Positions 1-12,845 are shown, counted from the stretch's first letter. The stretch is DNA of 64,000 nt from Rhea pennata (GCF_028389875.1 NC_084663.1:116631301-116695300), one strand, 5' to 3'. Made by a program: numbers and translations. Notes: generated from the letters alone by a model not told the origin.

Positions 1-563
1 AGGATCCTCTTCTTTGTCAGGTTAACTCCATTTTCTAGGGACACACGATTGTAACATACTCTTGTACAGTACTCCCATGTAATGCCTCCGTAAAAGATGC
101 AAATGAAATTCCATTGGTCTTTTGAATCAGGCACAAAAAAAAACCTAAGGGACTAATGGGAGCTGGCCAGTCCTTCTGCATGAGGACGGAAGGAGAACTA
201 AAGTATGTAGTCTTTAACACTTCTTTTAAATTTTTTTTCAAAGCAACATGTCTACTATTATTGTATCATGAACAAGTTTGGAGGCCATGAAATTTTTTCT
301 GCTTACTGAAGGGCTTTCTATTTTTTGCAATGCTTTTGCAGACAGCAAATGTTATTCTTTAGCAGAAAAGGCAAACACTGAAATATTTAAGAATTCTAAA
401 GCTTCTGTTGAAAAGTGCTTATTAGTTCTGTTTAACTGGTTCACATTTTGAATTAGCTTATATTTACCATCATCTTTAAAAGATTCTGCCTTTAATATAT
501 ATATATATATACATATATATGTACATATATATATATATACACACACACAAGAAACTGAAGTAC
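1..563 (-). other. URB1: URB1 intron 5 (partial)
   Basis: AT-rich intron after the exon 5 donor GTACTT, with the TA/CA microsatellite at 495-549. No further URB1 exon is recognisable before the window edge. Confidence 0.8.
495..549. repeat. (TA)n/(CA)n microsatellite beside the URB1 exon 5 donor
   Basis: Alternating TA with ACAT interruptions, grading into (AC)n at 540-548. On the URB1 strand it reads UG repeats then UA repeats, starting about 15 bases after the exon 5 splice donor. Confidence 0.95.
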
Positions 564-660
564 CTTTTAATTCCAGCACTTGTACTAAGATTGCATTGTC
601 ACCAGCAATTAAAAAGGAGACAGCAAACTGAATGTAGGCCATACGGACATCGGGTCTTCC
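564..660 (-). CDS. URB1: URB1 coding exon 5
   Basis: 97 bp after CCTTCAG. It reads GRPDVRMAYIQFAVSFLI, then AGDNAILVQVLELKG, nearly identical to the human segment. The donor is AAAAG|GTACTT at 563. This is a weak 5' splice site: C instead of A at +4 and T instead of G at +5. A UG-then-UA simple repeat follows about a dozen bases later in the transcript. Confidence 0.93.
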
Positions 661-3600
661 CTGAAGGAAAGAGAAAAGGCACTACTAGCATACAGACTGT
701 ACACAACACAAAATTACCATTGTAAACAGACATATTAAACAACTTCCACAGGCATGTTACATATAATCATGTACAGATTTTTTTTCCTCTAAATGTGCAA
801 TATATCTACACCATATTCCTTTGAAAATCAGATCATAGTTTATTAATCTTAACATCAAATTGCAAGGTATCTTAGTTCACTCATTTCTCAGTAGCTGAGC
901 TAGGCTATAAATTAAAAGGAAGAAAATGTCAACAGTTTCATGCCAAAATCCGTGTATACAAATCACTGACCTTAACTTCTGCAGTGGTACAGTACATTGG
1001 TCAATTCAAAAAAATGCTCAAGAATGGGAATGTCAAGTGCTGCTGCAATTTCTTATTACACAGACTTCCAGAGCACTGCCAGTATAGAGGAGCCCAGACA
1101 CTCACTGCCATCTTCGGGTTGCAGTGCATCACACCTTTCTTCAGCTATCACTGCTTATGGAGCTACCTGGACCATGCAACTGAGAAATCCCTTCTTTGAA
1201 GGGCTGACTTTTAGCCTATTTTATGAAACTACAAATTAAGGCATACTGTAGCCAATGAAACCTTTGCTTGGAAGAGGATTGTGGGCAATGAATATGATTC
1301 ATAATATATTGGTATTTATTGCGGAAAATTAAATTGTATATAAAAAATTATCCCAAAATAGTACTGGCAAGACTAAACATAAGGCAAAGGTGACTTGTTA
1401 AAGGGTTGAAAGAAAAGATAAAGAGACAGGAATTAGATTTTGCAGTAACTTTGGACTTGATCTTTTTGTATTAAAAATTCAGCTCTGACAGTCACTTGTG
1501 ATATGGTCATTTTAGTGAAAACTAGGCAAAAGCAGGACCTTCAGTCAGTGTTTGATACTCTTTCTCTTGTATCCAACTTACTTGCATATCTAATAAGCTT
1601 GTGGTCAAAAGACTCCCTTAAATTTAGCCCTTAAATTTAAGGGGTACTGACAAAGATTGCTTCTGCAGCAAGGTCAAAAAAAATGAAATTCCCTGAATTA
1701 TATATATATATATATATTGGGGGAGGGCAGGGAGAGGAAGAGAGAGAAGGAGAGAGAGACCAAGTAGAAGACAACAGAACAGAACAAACATCTTTCTCCC
1801 AAAAATCACCTTTAACAAACTCATTTGTCACCACAGCTGGCATAAACTCAACATTAATGTATATCTTTATTCTGCAAGTCATCTTTAAATAACTCAGCAT
1901 ATTATATCTTTTCTCTGTTTTCACACTACAAGAAGCTTAATGGATTCTGACTAAAAATGAGAAACAATGCATCAGCCTTGAAAATGATAGTGGATTTAAT
2001 AAATACATATTTAGAATGAAGTATAAACATTTGCTAAGAATAATCAGGGGTGACCTTAGCTAACAGGAAGAAAGCAAGAAATTTTCATTTTGGAAAAAGA
2101 GGAGTGGCTTTTTCTACTCATATATTTTCCGTAAGAAGTTCTGCCAAGAGAGTTTTAAACTCCGATTATATTTTCAAAAGCAATAATTCAGAGCATACTA
2201 GTACTAAATAAAACCTCTCTCTATTGAAACACCTGCAGAACATTCACTTATTTCAGTGTGACCAAACTGCAATCTGTGCATTGGAATGAATGAAAGCTGA
2301 ATTCTTCACATAATCACTAAACAGTTTTTAGAAATTCAGCATCACCTTCATTCAGTTTGAAACATAAAAAGGACTGCCAACTAGCCCATGGAAACCATAT
2401 CATTTATATTTCCCCCACAGCTTATTAGAAACAGACATGGTCACTTGATGTTACACAGTAACTCTACAAAGCAACATAAAAATACAGTTGTCCTGAGGAG
2501 CTTTGCACTCTGACAGGATGAGAAGAATTAGCACAGTTTGGAAAATGAAACAAGCTGTACTTTGGGGATGCAGGCCAGGTCTCCCACTATTGCAGTCACT
2601 CAGAAATATCCCCTGGGGATTTCCTATGTGAGCAGATGGGAAGCCCCTTGTACCACAGATCAGTTCTGCTGCCACTCAGGAACAGAGACATTTCAACCTG
2701 ACACAGGACAGGAAGGAAGAGTGAACAAGTTCCTGCAGATGAAAATGCAGCAAAGACACTTTGGCAACAGCTTAGATTTAAATATTTAGCAGAAGAATAC
2801 TGATGGAGCAAAGGCATAGCATTTCATAGCACCCCTGTGGAAAACCACTTAAATTTACCTTCTTATCTCTTTTTTTCACTAATCCAGGCAGAAGTTTATT
2901 ATTGAAATCAAAATGGCTATACACATCCCTTGCTGAATCTGGCCCCTGGGCCACCATTGCTGACAACAGGGTAAGGCATACTCGGCTTATCCTAAAATGA
3001 GAAGCAGAGGAAAACACGTAGTTTATTTCCAGAATGACAGTTATGCAAACAACCCTTGCAAGAGATTAAAACATGAAGATCAACAACTTTCCTGTGAAAG
3101 AAATTATCCAATTCTACCTTCCTTACTCATCCTCAACTTTAGGGCTCTCAGGCATCAAGCAGTTTTCTGAGTCGGTCTCAACATGAGAAATTAGCAGAGC
3201 AATCAGGCAAGTATCCCTGGTTGTACACAGCTGTGGCTGCAGTTGATAGCAGCTTTGGTTGAACACGTAACCAATCATTTCAGTGACCAGCACAAAACGA
3301 ATTCAGGCCAAATACAAGTAAGAGCAAAGCTCCTTGACAGTGAAATAATGTGTAATCAGCCTACTTTTACAAATATACTTCACGGACTGAGGCCCCAGTC
3401 CTCAAACACTTAACACACTTTGATTAACTTTACTGCCATAAACAGGTCCATAGGACCTATAGTTGAAACTTAGCTTAAGGACATGCATAGCGCAGGCCAC
3501 ATTAAGATTGCATTGTTTTTGTTTTGTCTGAATGATTTTTTTTTTTCAGTTGAAGTATGCAGCACAGGAGCCATGTCTTTGTCATTGAACTAAATCCTAA

Positions 3601-6334
3601 AATCCACACTGAGCTTTGATTCTAGCTCAATACTCAGTTCTTGTTCACTGACCTCTGTGGGAATTTGCCTGAAAAAATTAAGGCTACTGGGAAGGAGGGG
3701 AGAGGAAGAAAGGAAAAGGCAATGTATATTTATATTCTTCTCCAAAATTCACCTGTAGTGAGAGGCTGGATAATGATTTATAAAACAAGAAAAGTGCCAA
3801 AAACAAAGAACTCCCAACTTCAGTGGGAGTTTGTCATTTAGTTCAATAGAAACATAACAGGGCCATCAAGTACGAATTTGCAGACCTCCCTCATCTGAAT
3901 AGCCATTACCCATTCAGAGTTTTGGAACCTGTCCATCATGTTTCAGTCGTGGAAAATTCTGTAAGAAAGCATTATGTCTGAAGCAGAGATCCCATTCAGA
4001 TATATCACCATAATAAGAGAGATTCTCTGCAACAGCATGCAGAAGGCTTACCTGTGATTTTCAGAATACAACGCAGCATAGACCAATCTCATGTAGGTAT
4101 GAATCAACTTCTTGACTATGTTCATGCCCACAACAGAAAAATGGGAGAGGTCACTTGCTGTTCTCAATAAGATGGCTTCCAGAGCTTGAAAGATTAATAG
4201 TATCTGTACAATTCAGAAATACATCTCATTTTATTTATTAACTCCAAATATCAGATATAGCAGAGCGAACAGTAACAAGCTTCATTAAAAAAAGAGTAAA
4301 CCTAATAGAAGAGGAAAGCTTCCAAATATGAAGATAAAGTTAACCTGTGAATTCTCTCCCAAATTAACGCTTCCTGTTCTACAGGGTTACTTCGAGGAGT
4401 GCTTCTTCAACAATGACCCTACACATACATTATACAGAAGACTAAGAGACCTCCAGAAGGGCAGCTGAGTCCTCTTTCTTTTCAGTTGCCAAACTGATGA
4501 AATGCAGTAGTAGGGAGGGCTATCATTCTCAGCTAGAAACTCAGGCCTCTGTGCTAGTTGAAGATGTCCACAATCCTGGACAAATAAACTAAATGAAAAA
4601 AGGGCCCTGCTTCATAAGTGACTTGAGACCTACTGCATACATTTGATTTATCTACATACATACAACAGCCATTACTGGGGATGCAAAAACTGAATGTAAT
4701 GCAAATCTTAGCACAGGCTGACAGATTCTGAAGTCCCTTTTCAATCTGAAGGCCAAGGCTTAGGTCACTTTGAGACGATGCTGTAAGCCAGAGATGTTAG
4801 CAAGCGCATAAGGAAACATGCTGGGAAAAGAGTATCCGAGCCAACCATGTGGTTCCAATGTTGTACTGCAGTTCTAGCTGAAATCAGCACCCACACAGCA
4901 CTGGGACACTATTTATTACAATTATTTTCTTTATCAATAAATGAATCTTATAGAAAGTATTTGAACATGACACAAATTGTTATTATATAGACAAAAATGA
5001 TAATGTAAAGCAAACACTCATAAGTGGAGGTTAAAGAAGATGCTATCAAATTTTATGTTGTAAGTAAACTTTACTTAAATTAATAATGCCGCCACAAAAT
5101 ATTTTTTGTGAGAATAATTTTTTATTTCTTTAATTTACTCATCATATTTTGAGAAGGAAGGAATTGTGTCCACCTCAGATCAGAAAAACAATGTCAACTT
5201 TACCAGTGGCTTCTTAAAAATACTGATGTTTCAATGAAATATCCAATTATCTAAAAATGACTATTTTTACTAGACTGATTTTTGATTTATATAACTATAT
5301 TTCTGCTTCTTATTTTATAAGTGGTCTTTTGATAACATATAAAGAGCCTTAACAGCTTGATTTTAGCAGGTCTACTTGTCATGCGTATCACCAAATACTG
5401 ACACATCCCTGCATTTGAAATGACACTTCCCACTTGACCAAATGCCTCTACCACTGTAACTTGCAGTAAAAAGCTATACTGAATTCCCAGAATTATTTAC
5501 GCTACAGAGAGTTTATATCACAGTTCATTTCCCAGACAGTGCACACTATGCCAGTGATTAAAGCAGAATACCCACAAACAACTTACTTCACTTTCAGGCT
5601 TTCTTTCTCCATCCAGAAGTTTGAAAATTTCAGCACACTCCACTGAAATTTTTATGTATCCCTCCACGACATCATATACTTCAGCAGACGGTAACGTCTT
5701 AGCTATAGAAACAAATGTTTCTAGACCTGCAATAGGAGAGTTTTATCTGAAGAATACTTCGCACATGATATACAAAAGTAAGGGCACTTCGCAGATGAGT
5801 CAGGACCAGCACGTGGGGCACTCTGTATGGAGTATGGGATATGTGGCCTGCAACGGCCCAAACCTTAAGGAAGCAACCTGTGCCACGGCACAAAAATAAT
5901 TAACTGTATTATACTGCTTCTTGAGACAGTAGCTCAAGTCCGCGGCTCCTTGGGGAGCCGACTCAGCCCCTGCTCTGCCGGCAGAGCCACGAGAGCACGT
6001 TTTTACCTCAGGTACCCTCCCCCGCCACCACCGGCGCCTGACACAAGCACACCCGCGTACCGCACGGCGAGCGGCAAAGGCGACGGCCGGCCCCGCACGG
6101 CGGCAAAGGGCACGCAACGGCCGCCCGCGCGCCAGCGGCCGCCCGCATGCCAACGGCCGCCCGCGCGCCGGCGGCCGCCGGCCCCGCTGCCCCCTCACCC
6201 TTCACGGCAGACGCGGGGTCCCGCAGCAGGGCCTTGAAGCGGGCGCCGCTGAACTCCCCCTCCTCGCCGCGGGCTCGCTTAGCCGCCGCCACCGGAGGGC
6301 CGGGCGCGGGCTGCCCGCGCCGCTTGGCCGCCAT
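564..6334 (-). CDS. URB1: URB1, ribosome biogenesis factor, 5' part (exons 1-5, gene continues off the left edge)
   Basis: URB1 (Npa1p/Urb1) is a very large nucleolar helical-repeat protein needed for early 60S pre-ribosome assembly. Five exons on the minus strand (6334-6199, 5726-5587, 4203-4052, 2991-2859, 660-564) splice in frame to 219 codons plus one base. Recognition rests on clear similarity to the vertebrate N-terminus: RFKALLRDP, DVYDVVEGYIKIS, EAILLRTASDLSHF, AMVAQGPDSARDV, AYIQFAVSFLIAGDN and VQVLELK occur in family order. All introns are GT-AG. The next exon is not visible in 1-563, so the 3' gene lies outside. It is divergent from EVA1C, as in human 21q22.11. The full human protein is over 2,000 residues, so only about a tenth is here. 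Confidence 0.95.
661..2858 (-). other. URB1: URB1 intron 4
   Basis: AT-rich intron, acceptor TTCCTTCAG at its end (661-669 complement). Holds the TA/GA-rich tract at 1699-1762. No gene or snoRNA that I can identify. Confidence 0.85.
1699..1762. repeat. (TA)n followed by a GA-rich purine tract
   Basis: About ten TA units (1699-1718), then a G/A-only stretch of about 40 bases built from GGGAG and GAGAGA runs. In URB1 intron 4. Confidence 0.9.
2859..2991 (-). CDS. URB1: URB1 coding exon 4
   Basis: 133 bp after the acceptor TTTTAG. With two bases from exon 3 it completes an Arg codon and reads ISRVCLTLLSAMVAQGPD, then SARDVYSHFDFNNK and KKRDKK, before a GTAAAT donor at 2858. It matches the URB1 stretch around TQGPEAARDV in human. 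Confidence 0.94.
2992..4051 (-). other. URB1: URB1 intron 3
   Basis: Ordinary intron. The only notable item is the short AACTCCCA/TGGGAGTT inverted pair near 3809-3832 of the ancient-repeat type. Confidence 0.85.
4052..4203 (-). CDS. URB1: URB1 coding exon 3
   Basis: 152 bp, phase 0 in and phase 2 out, flanked by a TACAG acceptor and a GTAAG donor. It encodes ILLIFQALEAILLRTASD, then LSHFSVVGMNIVKK and LVYAALYSENH, an amphipathic helical segment collinear with human URB1. No stop falls in frame. The exon is absent from simple ORF lists because it lacks an internal long frame. Confidence 0.93.
4204..5586 (-). other. URB1: URB1 intron 2
   Basis: AT-rich intron. Nothing recognisable inside. 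Confidence 0.85.
5587..5726 (-). CDS. URB1: URB1 coding exon 2
   Basis: 140 bp between a GCAG acceptor (5730-5727) and a GTAAGT donor (5586-5581). With the base carried from exon 1 it reads 47 codons: GLETFVSIAKTLPS, then EVYDVVEGYIKISVEC and a segment ending GERKPESE. The DVVEGYIKIS block is the most conserved N-terminal stretch of vertebrate URB1. It is too short and split to be seen as a long ORF. Confidence 0.93.
5727..6198 (-). other. URB1: URB1 intron 1
   Basis: Short intron whose 5' half is in the CpG island and carries the 18-bp minisatellite. Confidence 0.88.
6116..6186. repeat. 18-bp minisatellite at the start of URB1 intron 1
   Basis: Three complete 18-bp units (6116-6133, 6134-6151, 6152-6169) and a partial fourth, unit AACGGCCGCCCGCGCGCC with few changes. 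It lies 12-82 bases inside URB1 intron 1 in the CpG island. Confidence 0.85.
6199..6334 (-). CDS. URB1: URB1 coding exon 1
   Basis: Starts at the ATG whose complement is at 6332-6334, with a strong context (G at -3 and G at +4). It encodes a basic, Ala/Pro-rich N-terminus with AAAKRAR, a likely nuclear/nucleolar signal, then GARFKALLRDP, which matches the family. It ends with AAG-G before a GTGAGG donor at 6198, leaving phase 1. The human N-terminus differs in its first 20 residues, so the exact start is inferred from context and position in the CpG island. Confidence 0.92.
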
Positions 6335-6868
6335 GGCGCTGCCTCCGGGCCCGGAAGCGGCGGCGCCTCGGCAGGAAGCGGCGGCGGCAGCGGGGGCGGG
6401 CGGCCCCGCTGCCCCGCGGCCCCGGCCCGGCGAAGGGGGAGGCGGGCAGCGGCGCTGCGGCGGGCGCAGCCGCTTCCTTCGCGGGCCTGCGCGCCTCTCC
6501 GGACGGGGCCTCCGAGCCCTTGCTGCGGCGCGGGCGGGCGCGGCCGCTTTGCTAGGGCCTTCCTGTAGCAGGTATCTTCCTGGCCTTTCTGCGCCTCCTG
6601 CTGCCTCTGCTCCCGCCTGCGGCCTGGGGCTCGTTCAGAGCCCCGTCCTCTCGCAGCTCTGCCTGTGCTGCCCTCGCACAAAAAACGCGCTAGCCTTTGC
6701 TGGTGAGACTGCGCCTGTCGTTGCCCTCCCGACCCTTGTCGTGCATTTCCGCTGATGCCTCGCTGTCAGAAGCAGCCCTGTGCGACTAGTTATCGCTTGT
6801 CATACAGCCACCTCGTTCAGCTCCAGCAGGGCACTCTGTCCCGTAGGGCAAATAGCAAAGATACTACA

Positions 6869-6897
6869 TATGTGCGTGTGTGTGTGTCTGTGCGTGC
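6869..6897. repeat. Short TG/CG microsatellite
   Basis: Imperfect (TG)n with CG interruptions just beyond the URB1 CpG island. Confidence 0.8.
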
Positions 6898-9800
6898 ATA
6901 AAGACATTAGCTATACTTTGCATGATACACATATGCATTTGTTAGTGCTTGTAAGCACAACCACTGCTCAAGCTGAGAAAAGAGTGTTCGAGATAATTAC
7001 ATCTTTCTGTCTTCCCCCTTCTTTTTCAGGATACTTTGGTCTCCTTGTCTGAAATGCAGCCACAGTTGTGACTGGTACAGTTGAACTGTGAAAGTTTTGG
7101 GGACGGGGCTGCTGAAAGCAGATATCCAGGGCACTGTAGCAGTCTGTCTACCATCACTGCTCCTAAGACCAAGGAGGTTTTTGTCCTTGCTGGTGTCACC
7201 GTTTCATTGAACTGAAGCTGAACTGAGGAGACAGGAACTCTGGAGTGGAAGGGAGAAGCACAGGGTGTCAGGAAGCAGGGAAATGAGAGAGCTTCCTGAG
7301 ATGCTAGTGAAAAGTTTGTCATTTGCAAAAACAATAATCGTAAGCTGATTGCCAATTAGCAGGCTTGTTCTTACTACATTTTCAGACTTACGTTGTTAAA
7401 ATACCTTTGGTAAACACTAACAATTACAAATATATAATAATGAGACATTGTACCAGTGCACTGGTAGAGACTGTCAGTCTGTGAAACATACTATTCAAGG
7501 TGACCAGATTTGTTTTTCTATAGACATAAACTGAAACCAGAGCTTTGGTTTTGCTTTTAATAAAAGCATGGCTATTCCAGGAAAAAATGTAGTAATATGG
7601 AGGAATAAAAAAAATCTTGTTCCAGTAAACTGTTAGATCTTAAACATTAATAGTTGAAAGAGTAGTAGGAAATCAAGGAGACTGTCAAATGATGTCAATA
7701 AGAGAAAAAGAAAATCAATTTACAGTTCTATCCAAAGTTGACTATTTTTCTTATTTACAAGTATCAAATAAAAGCAACATTTATAGTTTTTATGTTTTTC
7801 AATACATAATTAATGCTGTTAAAAAAAAGGTAGGCCAGAAGAGGGCAACATTAACAGCCATTCTAAGATTTAGAGTGGACAAATGCTTTAATATTGATAG
7901 AAGATGCTGCAATGTTTTGAGAACAAGCAGTAAAATAAAATGAGAGAATGTGAAGTAAGGAGATGCAAAAAGTTAAAAGAAGAAGAGAGCATTGGACTGG
8001 GAAAAGAGGTAACATGAAAGAAAATATGAATTGTTAGACACTAGATACAACAAGGGTTTTTTAAAATTAACTTAGAAAAAGGTTCAGAAAGCATCTTAGT
8101 GCTGCTTGTTATGTAATACTCCATTCAAACTCTGCTCATCATTTATGATATTTTCAGAGATCTTTAAATTTTGACTCAGTAGATTTCAGCTATTTTTTTC
8201 TGCTTGTTTTTGGTAATAGTTTCTTTTGGAATTCAGCATAGTATAGCAATCTCTGTGAAGGGACAGATTGCTCAATTCTTCCATAAAACATTAATGATGA
8301 GTTGTTCTGGATGGTGAGAATCATTTATTTCACCTTAGAGTTTTATTCTAATTGAATTGAAGGTATGCAGACATAAAAAATACATTTGCAATTCTGGAAA
8401 TCTTTGAGGATACATGACGTAGAAGATAGCTTCTTCTCAAGAAGGGATTGTTGGGTTTTTGTTTGTTTGTTTTTTGAGGGGATGAAAGGAAGGCCAGAGC
8501 TGATATAATGGGGAAAAATATTTAACACATTTTTTAGAAGGCTCAAAGCATACATACTGGAAATATCTTCCAAGTGAAAGCCACAGTTGTCAGACTGACA
8601 AGCCTGATCACTATCCTTACACCATAATCCATAGAATATCTAGTACAAAAAATATCACTGTAAAATGCTAGCAAAAGTACCTTTAATTTCAGCTTTAAAT
8701 TCAGTTATTCTCCCCCTCGTTGCCTGAGTAGCTGTTACAGGCTTTGACGAAGCAAGACCCAGTTAACTGTTAGTTTCATTTCAAACATTATTTCCATCTT
8801 CTTGCCTTACCTTGAACCTGTGTTCTTTTCTTTCTCTATCACATGTATGACAATTTTTCTCCCTCAGTCTGTTTTTTAGTAGGCTCCATTTGTGGAGGCC
8901 CATTCAGAAAATGAGATTTCAGGCTAAGACCAAGTTCCTCTTTTCCATTGTACCTGCAGGTTCAACAAATGTAAGCAGTGAATGAGTCAAGTATTAATTT
9001 CTAAACTGTCTCAGCTTTCAGTAAATTGAAATAGTTTCCTGTGATTCTTGCCAGATGAACACATCCAGGATACATATTACCCCTTTGGCATTTGCTGGCC
9101 AGAAAAGGAATTCCCAATTCCTCCCCACAAGAGCATGAACCTTAGCTCTAGTCCTGGTTCAACAAATAGTTCCAGATACAGAATTAACCAGGCCAAGTGA
9201 CCCTTTCCTGCCTCTGCCCTACCTCAGAAGCCTTTACTGGCTTGAACAGTATTTCTAGTAACAATCCAATCTTAGCGCTGCAGTCCTGACTAATCTGCCT
9301 TTGCCTCCTCAACTTTAAGATTATTCCTAGCACTAGGATCCTGACCTATGCAATCCTGAAGACAAGATCTATTTCGGTAGGTTAGGCCGGTTCTTGCCCA
9401 CTAGCCTCACTAAGCTCTGTCTTGTGGTTTCAGCCATAAACTCTTCTGTTCCACTCACACAACACTTACCTCTAGCTTTTAGCCATAGCTCCATGGTACT
9501 TGCTGTGCCAGCCCTGAGGCTTAAGTCTGTTGCTGCTAACTTGTATTATTTTCCAACCTCTCAAGGAGAACCTTACTAAGCTGATCTGCTGGCCTGTACC
9601 ATCATGCTGCAAATGAGTGACTGTAAGTGGGACAGCTGCTAGACTCAGACCTAAATATGGCTATATAACCCATACTAACCCCAGTACAGACTTTATCTTT
9701 AAAACCACTGATGTTTGGTTCAACAAACCCGGGGCTGCCCCTGTCAGTCCCAGTACCCTTGCACCGCTAATGCTTTCAGTGGTGGCAACACTTAATGGAC

Positions 9801-11254
9801 ACACATAGTCTCTGAGCTCACACTAGTTTGGACTAGAGCATGTAAGAAATATAGCAGTTTCATATCATAATTTTTTAAATAAATGGACTTCATTTGGCAT
9901 GTGAATTAATTATAGGAAGCATTCTGAGGGACTGAATTTCAGCAGATATCACATCTTTAAAAACACTGCTTTCAGTGTTCTTTCCTAGTTCACACAGAAT
10001 TATTTCATAAAAAGGTTTCCTTCAGTTTCTTGCAAAATTTCCAGTTCATGCAAGTCTGATGTGTGAGATACAGCTGTTCATCACATCTTTCAGTCTCTGA
10101 CTTGCCACATCTGAGGCATGGGATCACAGAGGGAGAGAGGTGGATGCTCCTGAAAGATGAGCTTGGTGTCAGGACCACTTACTCCACACAGCCTTATAAG
10201 AACACAATATTTCCAACACAGCCCAACACTATAAATCTTTCCTATTACTTGTACAAATGCACTGCACCCCACACTCCTGCTACCTTTCCACTGATCCAGC
10301 TCAGTGCCAAATCACACAAGAGATAGACATTTGTAAGGGCTGAAGTTTGGAAGTTTAGAAGCTGGAGAAAAAAAACTAGAGAAGTTTGGAAACCCTGGCC
10401 TGGGCATGGGGTCTGAGTGATGCACAAGTATCATGTGCAGGCTCAGGAACTGAGTGGGTATGTTGGACTGAGTTAATAACCCTACTGAAACTGCCTTGTA
10501 ATGCCAGTGCATTTCTGGCATAAGCAGCTACAGCAATTTAGATAAACCACAACTTCTTTTGCTCTTGATGACAAAAAACAAAATGACCTCTCCTCCTCCA
10601 AGTCTTTTAGCTGTTTTAACTGGAGCAGCACTTTTCTGAATAGCTAAAGGAGTGCATTTTAAAACCTGACTAATGACAGTTTATCTTCCCTACCATTACA
10701 CTACAGCAGTATCGATATCAAAGGACCCAACTCAGCTGCAGCGTCAGCAGCACGGACATGCATTAGCACTAGGCTTTTGAGCCAGGACTCAGAATGAGTT
10801 GAGAATCAGGCTGCTTGCCCAGGCACTGAAGACGGATGGAAAGATCAGACGAGAACAGGACAGAAGAGCGGGAAGGACAGTGAACAGTCTAGGAAGAGCT
10901 GGAGGAGGTATAAACTGAAAGCAGCTATTGATATCTGCTTGTGATAAACTGAATAAGCCCTTTAGTTCAATGTACAGAGCAGGACCTTTAGCACTCTAGG
11001 TTAGTTACATCCAGAGGAGCAAAAAGGATAGCTCCAATGTGTACTGAAATCCTTCACACCTTCTATACATGCAATAGTAGTCAATCACCATTAAGCCTGA
11101 TTTGGTTTAACTACAGACACTGAGCATCTCTTCAGATAGTACCATTGAACCCTTATAGTCCTGAGGGAGAAAGAAACGCAAACAATGCACCATTATTTTC
11201 AAATTTCTGCTATTTGCTTTTAATTTTTGAATTCTTAGGTTGAGATACTATGAG

Positions 11255-11505
11255 GTCTGGATCTCAAAAATACTGAGCACTTAAATGGCACTGATTAGAT
11301 ATTGACTAGCGCTAGTATTTTCAGAAACGCTCCAATTTTGCATGCCTTAGGCTTTGTGTGCCTAACTTAAAGAGACCTTGAGGCTTCATATTCCAAGCCT
11401 TTTGGAAAAGCCACTGATATTTCAGTGCTTTGACATTGATTCTGTGACACCGAAATCAGTGGGAGCTTTGTGACTGACTTCAGTGGGAACAGAATCAAAG
11501 TGGCT
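11255..11505. repeat. Probable ancient sauropsid interspersed repeat (unclassified)
   Basis: Contains TGTGTGCCTAACTTAAAGAG, AATCAGTGGGAGC and ACTTCAGTGGGAAC, phrases that recur in many reptile and bird introns. A similar phrase at 3813-3833 forms CTCCCA/TGGGAG around CTTCAG. The family name cannot be given by eye. Confidence 0.35.
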
Positions 11506-12770
11506 TTAAGAAGCCACTGTCTAGAATTTCAAGTACACAAAATTATTAGTAAGTGTGGAAAATCTTAGCCTAAATACATACTAAAACAGAAACAGTGACA
11601 ACAACGAGCCAAAAGACAGACTCATAAGCCGATAATAATGCATTTTCACAAGTAAACAGGCTGCTTTCCAAGAATGTGATCCACTCAGCAGCTCTGTCCT
11701 AATGCCTTTCCTAAGCTGAGAGGCAAGACGTGTGCTCTCTTGAAATCTATCTTTGAAGATACGCTTCAAGAAGTGATTGAATATAACTTCAGTACTTTAG
11801 GAGGGTGTCGACAACAAAGCTAGGACTTTTTCCCCCTTCCACCTTAGGACTTCTTTTTTGTCCTTTCCAGCAGTATCTATCTCTGTGGGATAATGCATGT
11901 CTCCTGCTTCACATCTGTACAAGTGCCCAGCATGCTGAGTGTACTGATAGAAAAAAAAAATCTGTATACAGGGGTGTTGCCAGTAAGACTGAGAGCATTA
12001 GGGAGGATGAGGAGGGGTGACCTTTTTTTGCTGCATGCAGTGAGGAAGTTGAAGTGGAATTCAGATGGAACAAAATATGAGGAGATTAGTTTTATGAACT
12101 TCATGTGCTACGTCTTACTTTTTTCTTGTGAAATGGTCAGGGTGTCTGTGACTATGACATTATGATTAGTTAGGCCAGGAGCTGACTATGCAGGAAAGAC
12201 CTTATGACCACGAAACTCAGAACTTCTTAGCTATTTTTACCCTCTCTCAGATGAGTCAAAAAAAAAGAGAGAGAGAATAGTAAATATTTCCCCTACTTTT
12301 AAACCTGTTGAGCTAAGTCCTGTGCTCTGTATTCCTTCCAAGTTCCACTTACGTCTGTGAGAATGTCTCCTAACTACAGCATGCGGAATTGGTCTTCTCA
12401 AGGTGAAATTACTGCACACTTGAAGATTTTGTTAGAGCTTAAAATCTGTAGCATGGTGTGAGAGCTTAGAGCATCCTAGAAAGACCTACAAATGACATAT
12501 ACAAGACACTTCTCTGTTTTCATTCTGGTAGCCATAGAAATAGAGGTTGAAGAAGGAAAAATGTACTCTGTTATTTTAAATAATCACCATATAGTGATTA
12601 CTGTAAAGCATGTGCTTTGTTTTAACTGCTCCGACATTCATTTCCATAGAAACTGAGAGAGGATAGCAGCCCACTTGTTTGAACTGTCTTGTAGATTTCA
12701 TCTGTGTCAGAACGCAAGGAGATAAAGCATTTTAAAAGGTGGGAAAATCCTGGGGCAGGGAGGTGCTAGA

Positions 12771-12771
12771 T

Positions 12772-12844
<73 letters not shown>
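12771..12844. repeat. (CT)n(CTTT)n microsatellite with poly-T
   Basis: CT dinucleotides, then about nine CTTT units, then an unbroken T run of about 32 bases. Reads as an (AAAG)n/poly-A tail on the minus strand. No retroposon body was recognised next to it. Confidence 0.95.

Positions 12845-12845
<1 letters not shown>

Larger units (their letters stand above)
5935..6720 (-). promoter_or_regulatory. URB1: CpG-island promoter of URB1
   Basis: Abrupt rise in G+C and CpG around URB1 exon 1, with no TATA box. The ETS-type core CCGGAAG lies at 6351-6357, just upstream of the minus-strand ATG, and the ATG itself sits in a GCCGCCATGGCG palindrome-like context. A housekeeping, broad-initiation promoter is inferred. 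The exact start site cannot be read from sequence. Confidence 0.7.

Noticed and set aside
1..563. URB1 exon 6
   Set aside because: No sequence matching the expected next residues follows exon 5 within the window, so it must lie outside.
661..5586. An H/ACA or C/D snoRNA in URB1 introns (the human gene is thought to host one)
   Set aside because: No convincing box pair with the needed stems could be identified by eye on the minus strand.
6147..6755. 202-codon plus-strand ORF in the URB1 CpG island
   Set aside because: Ala/Pro/Gly/Arg-rich translation typical of GC-rich DNA, antisense to URB1 exon 1, with no recognisable domain.
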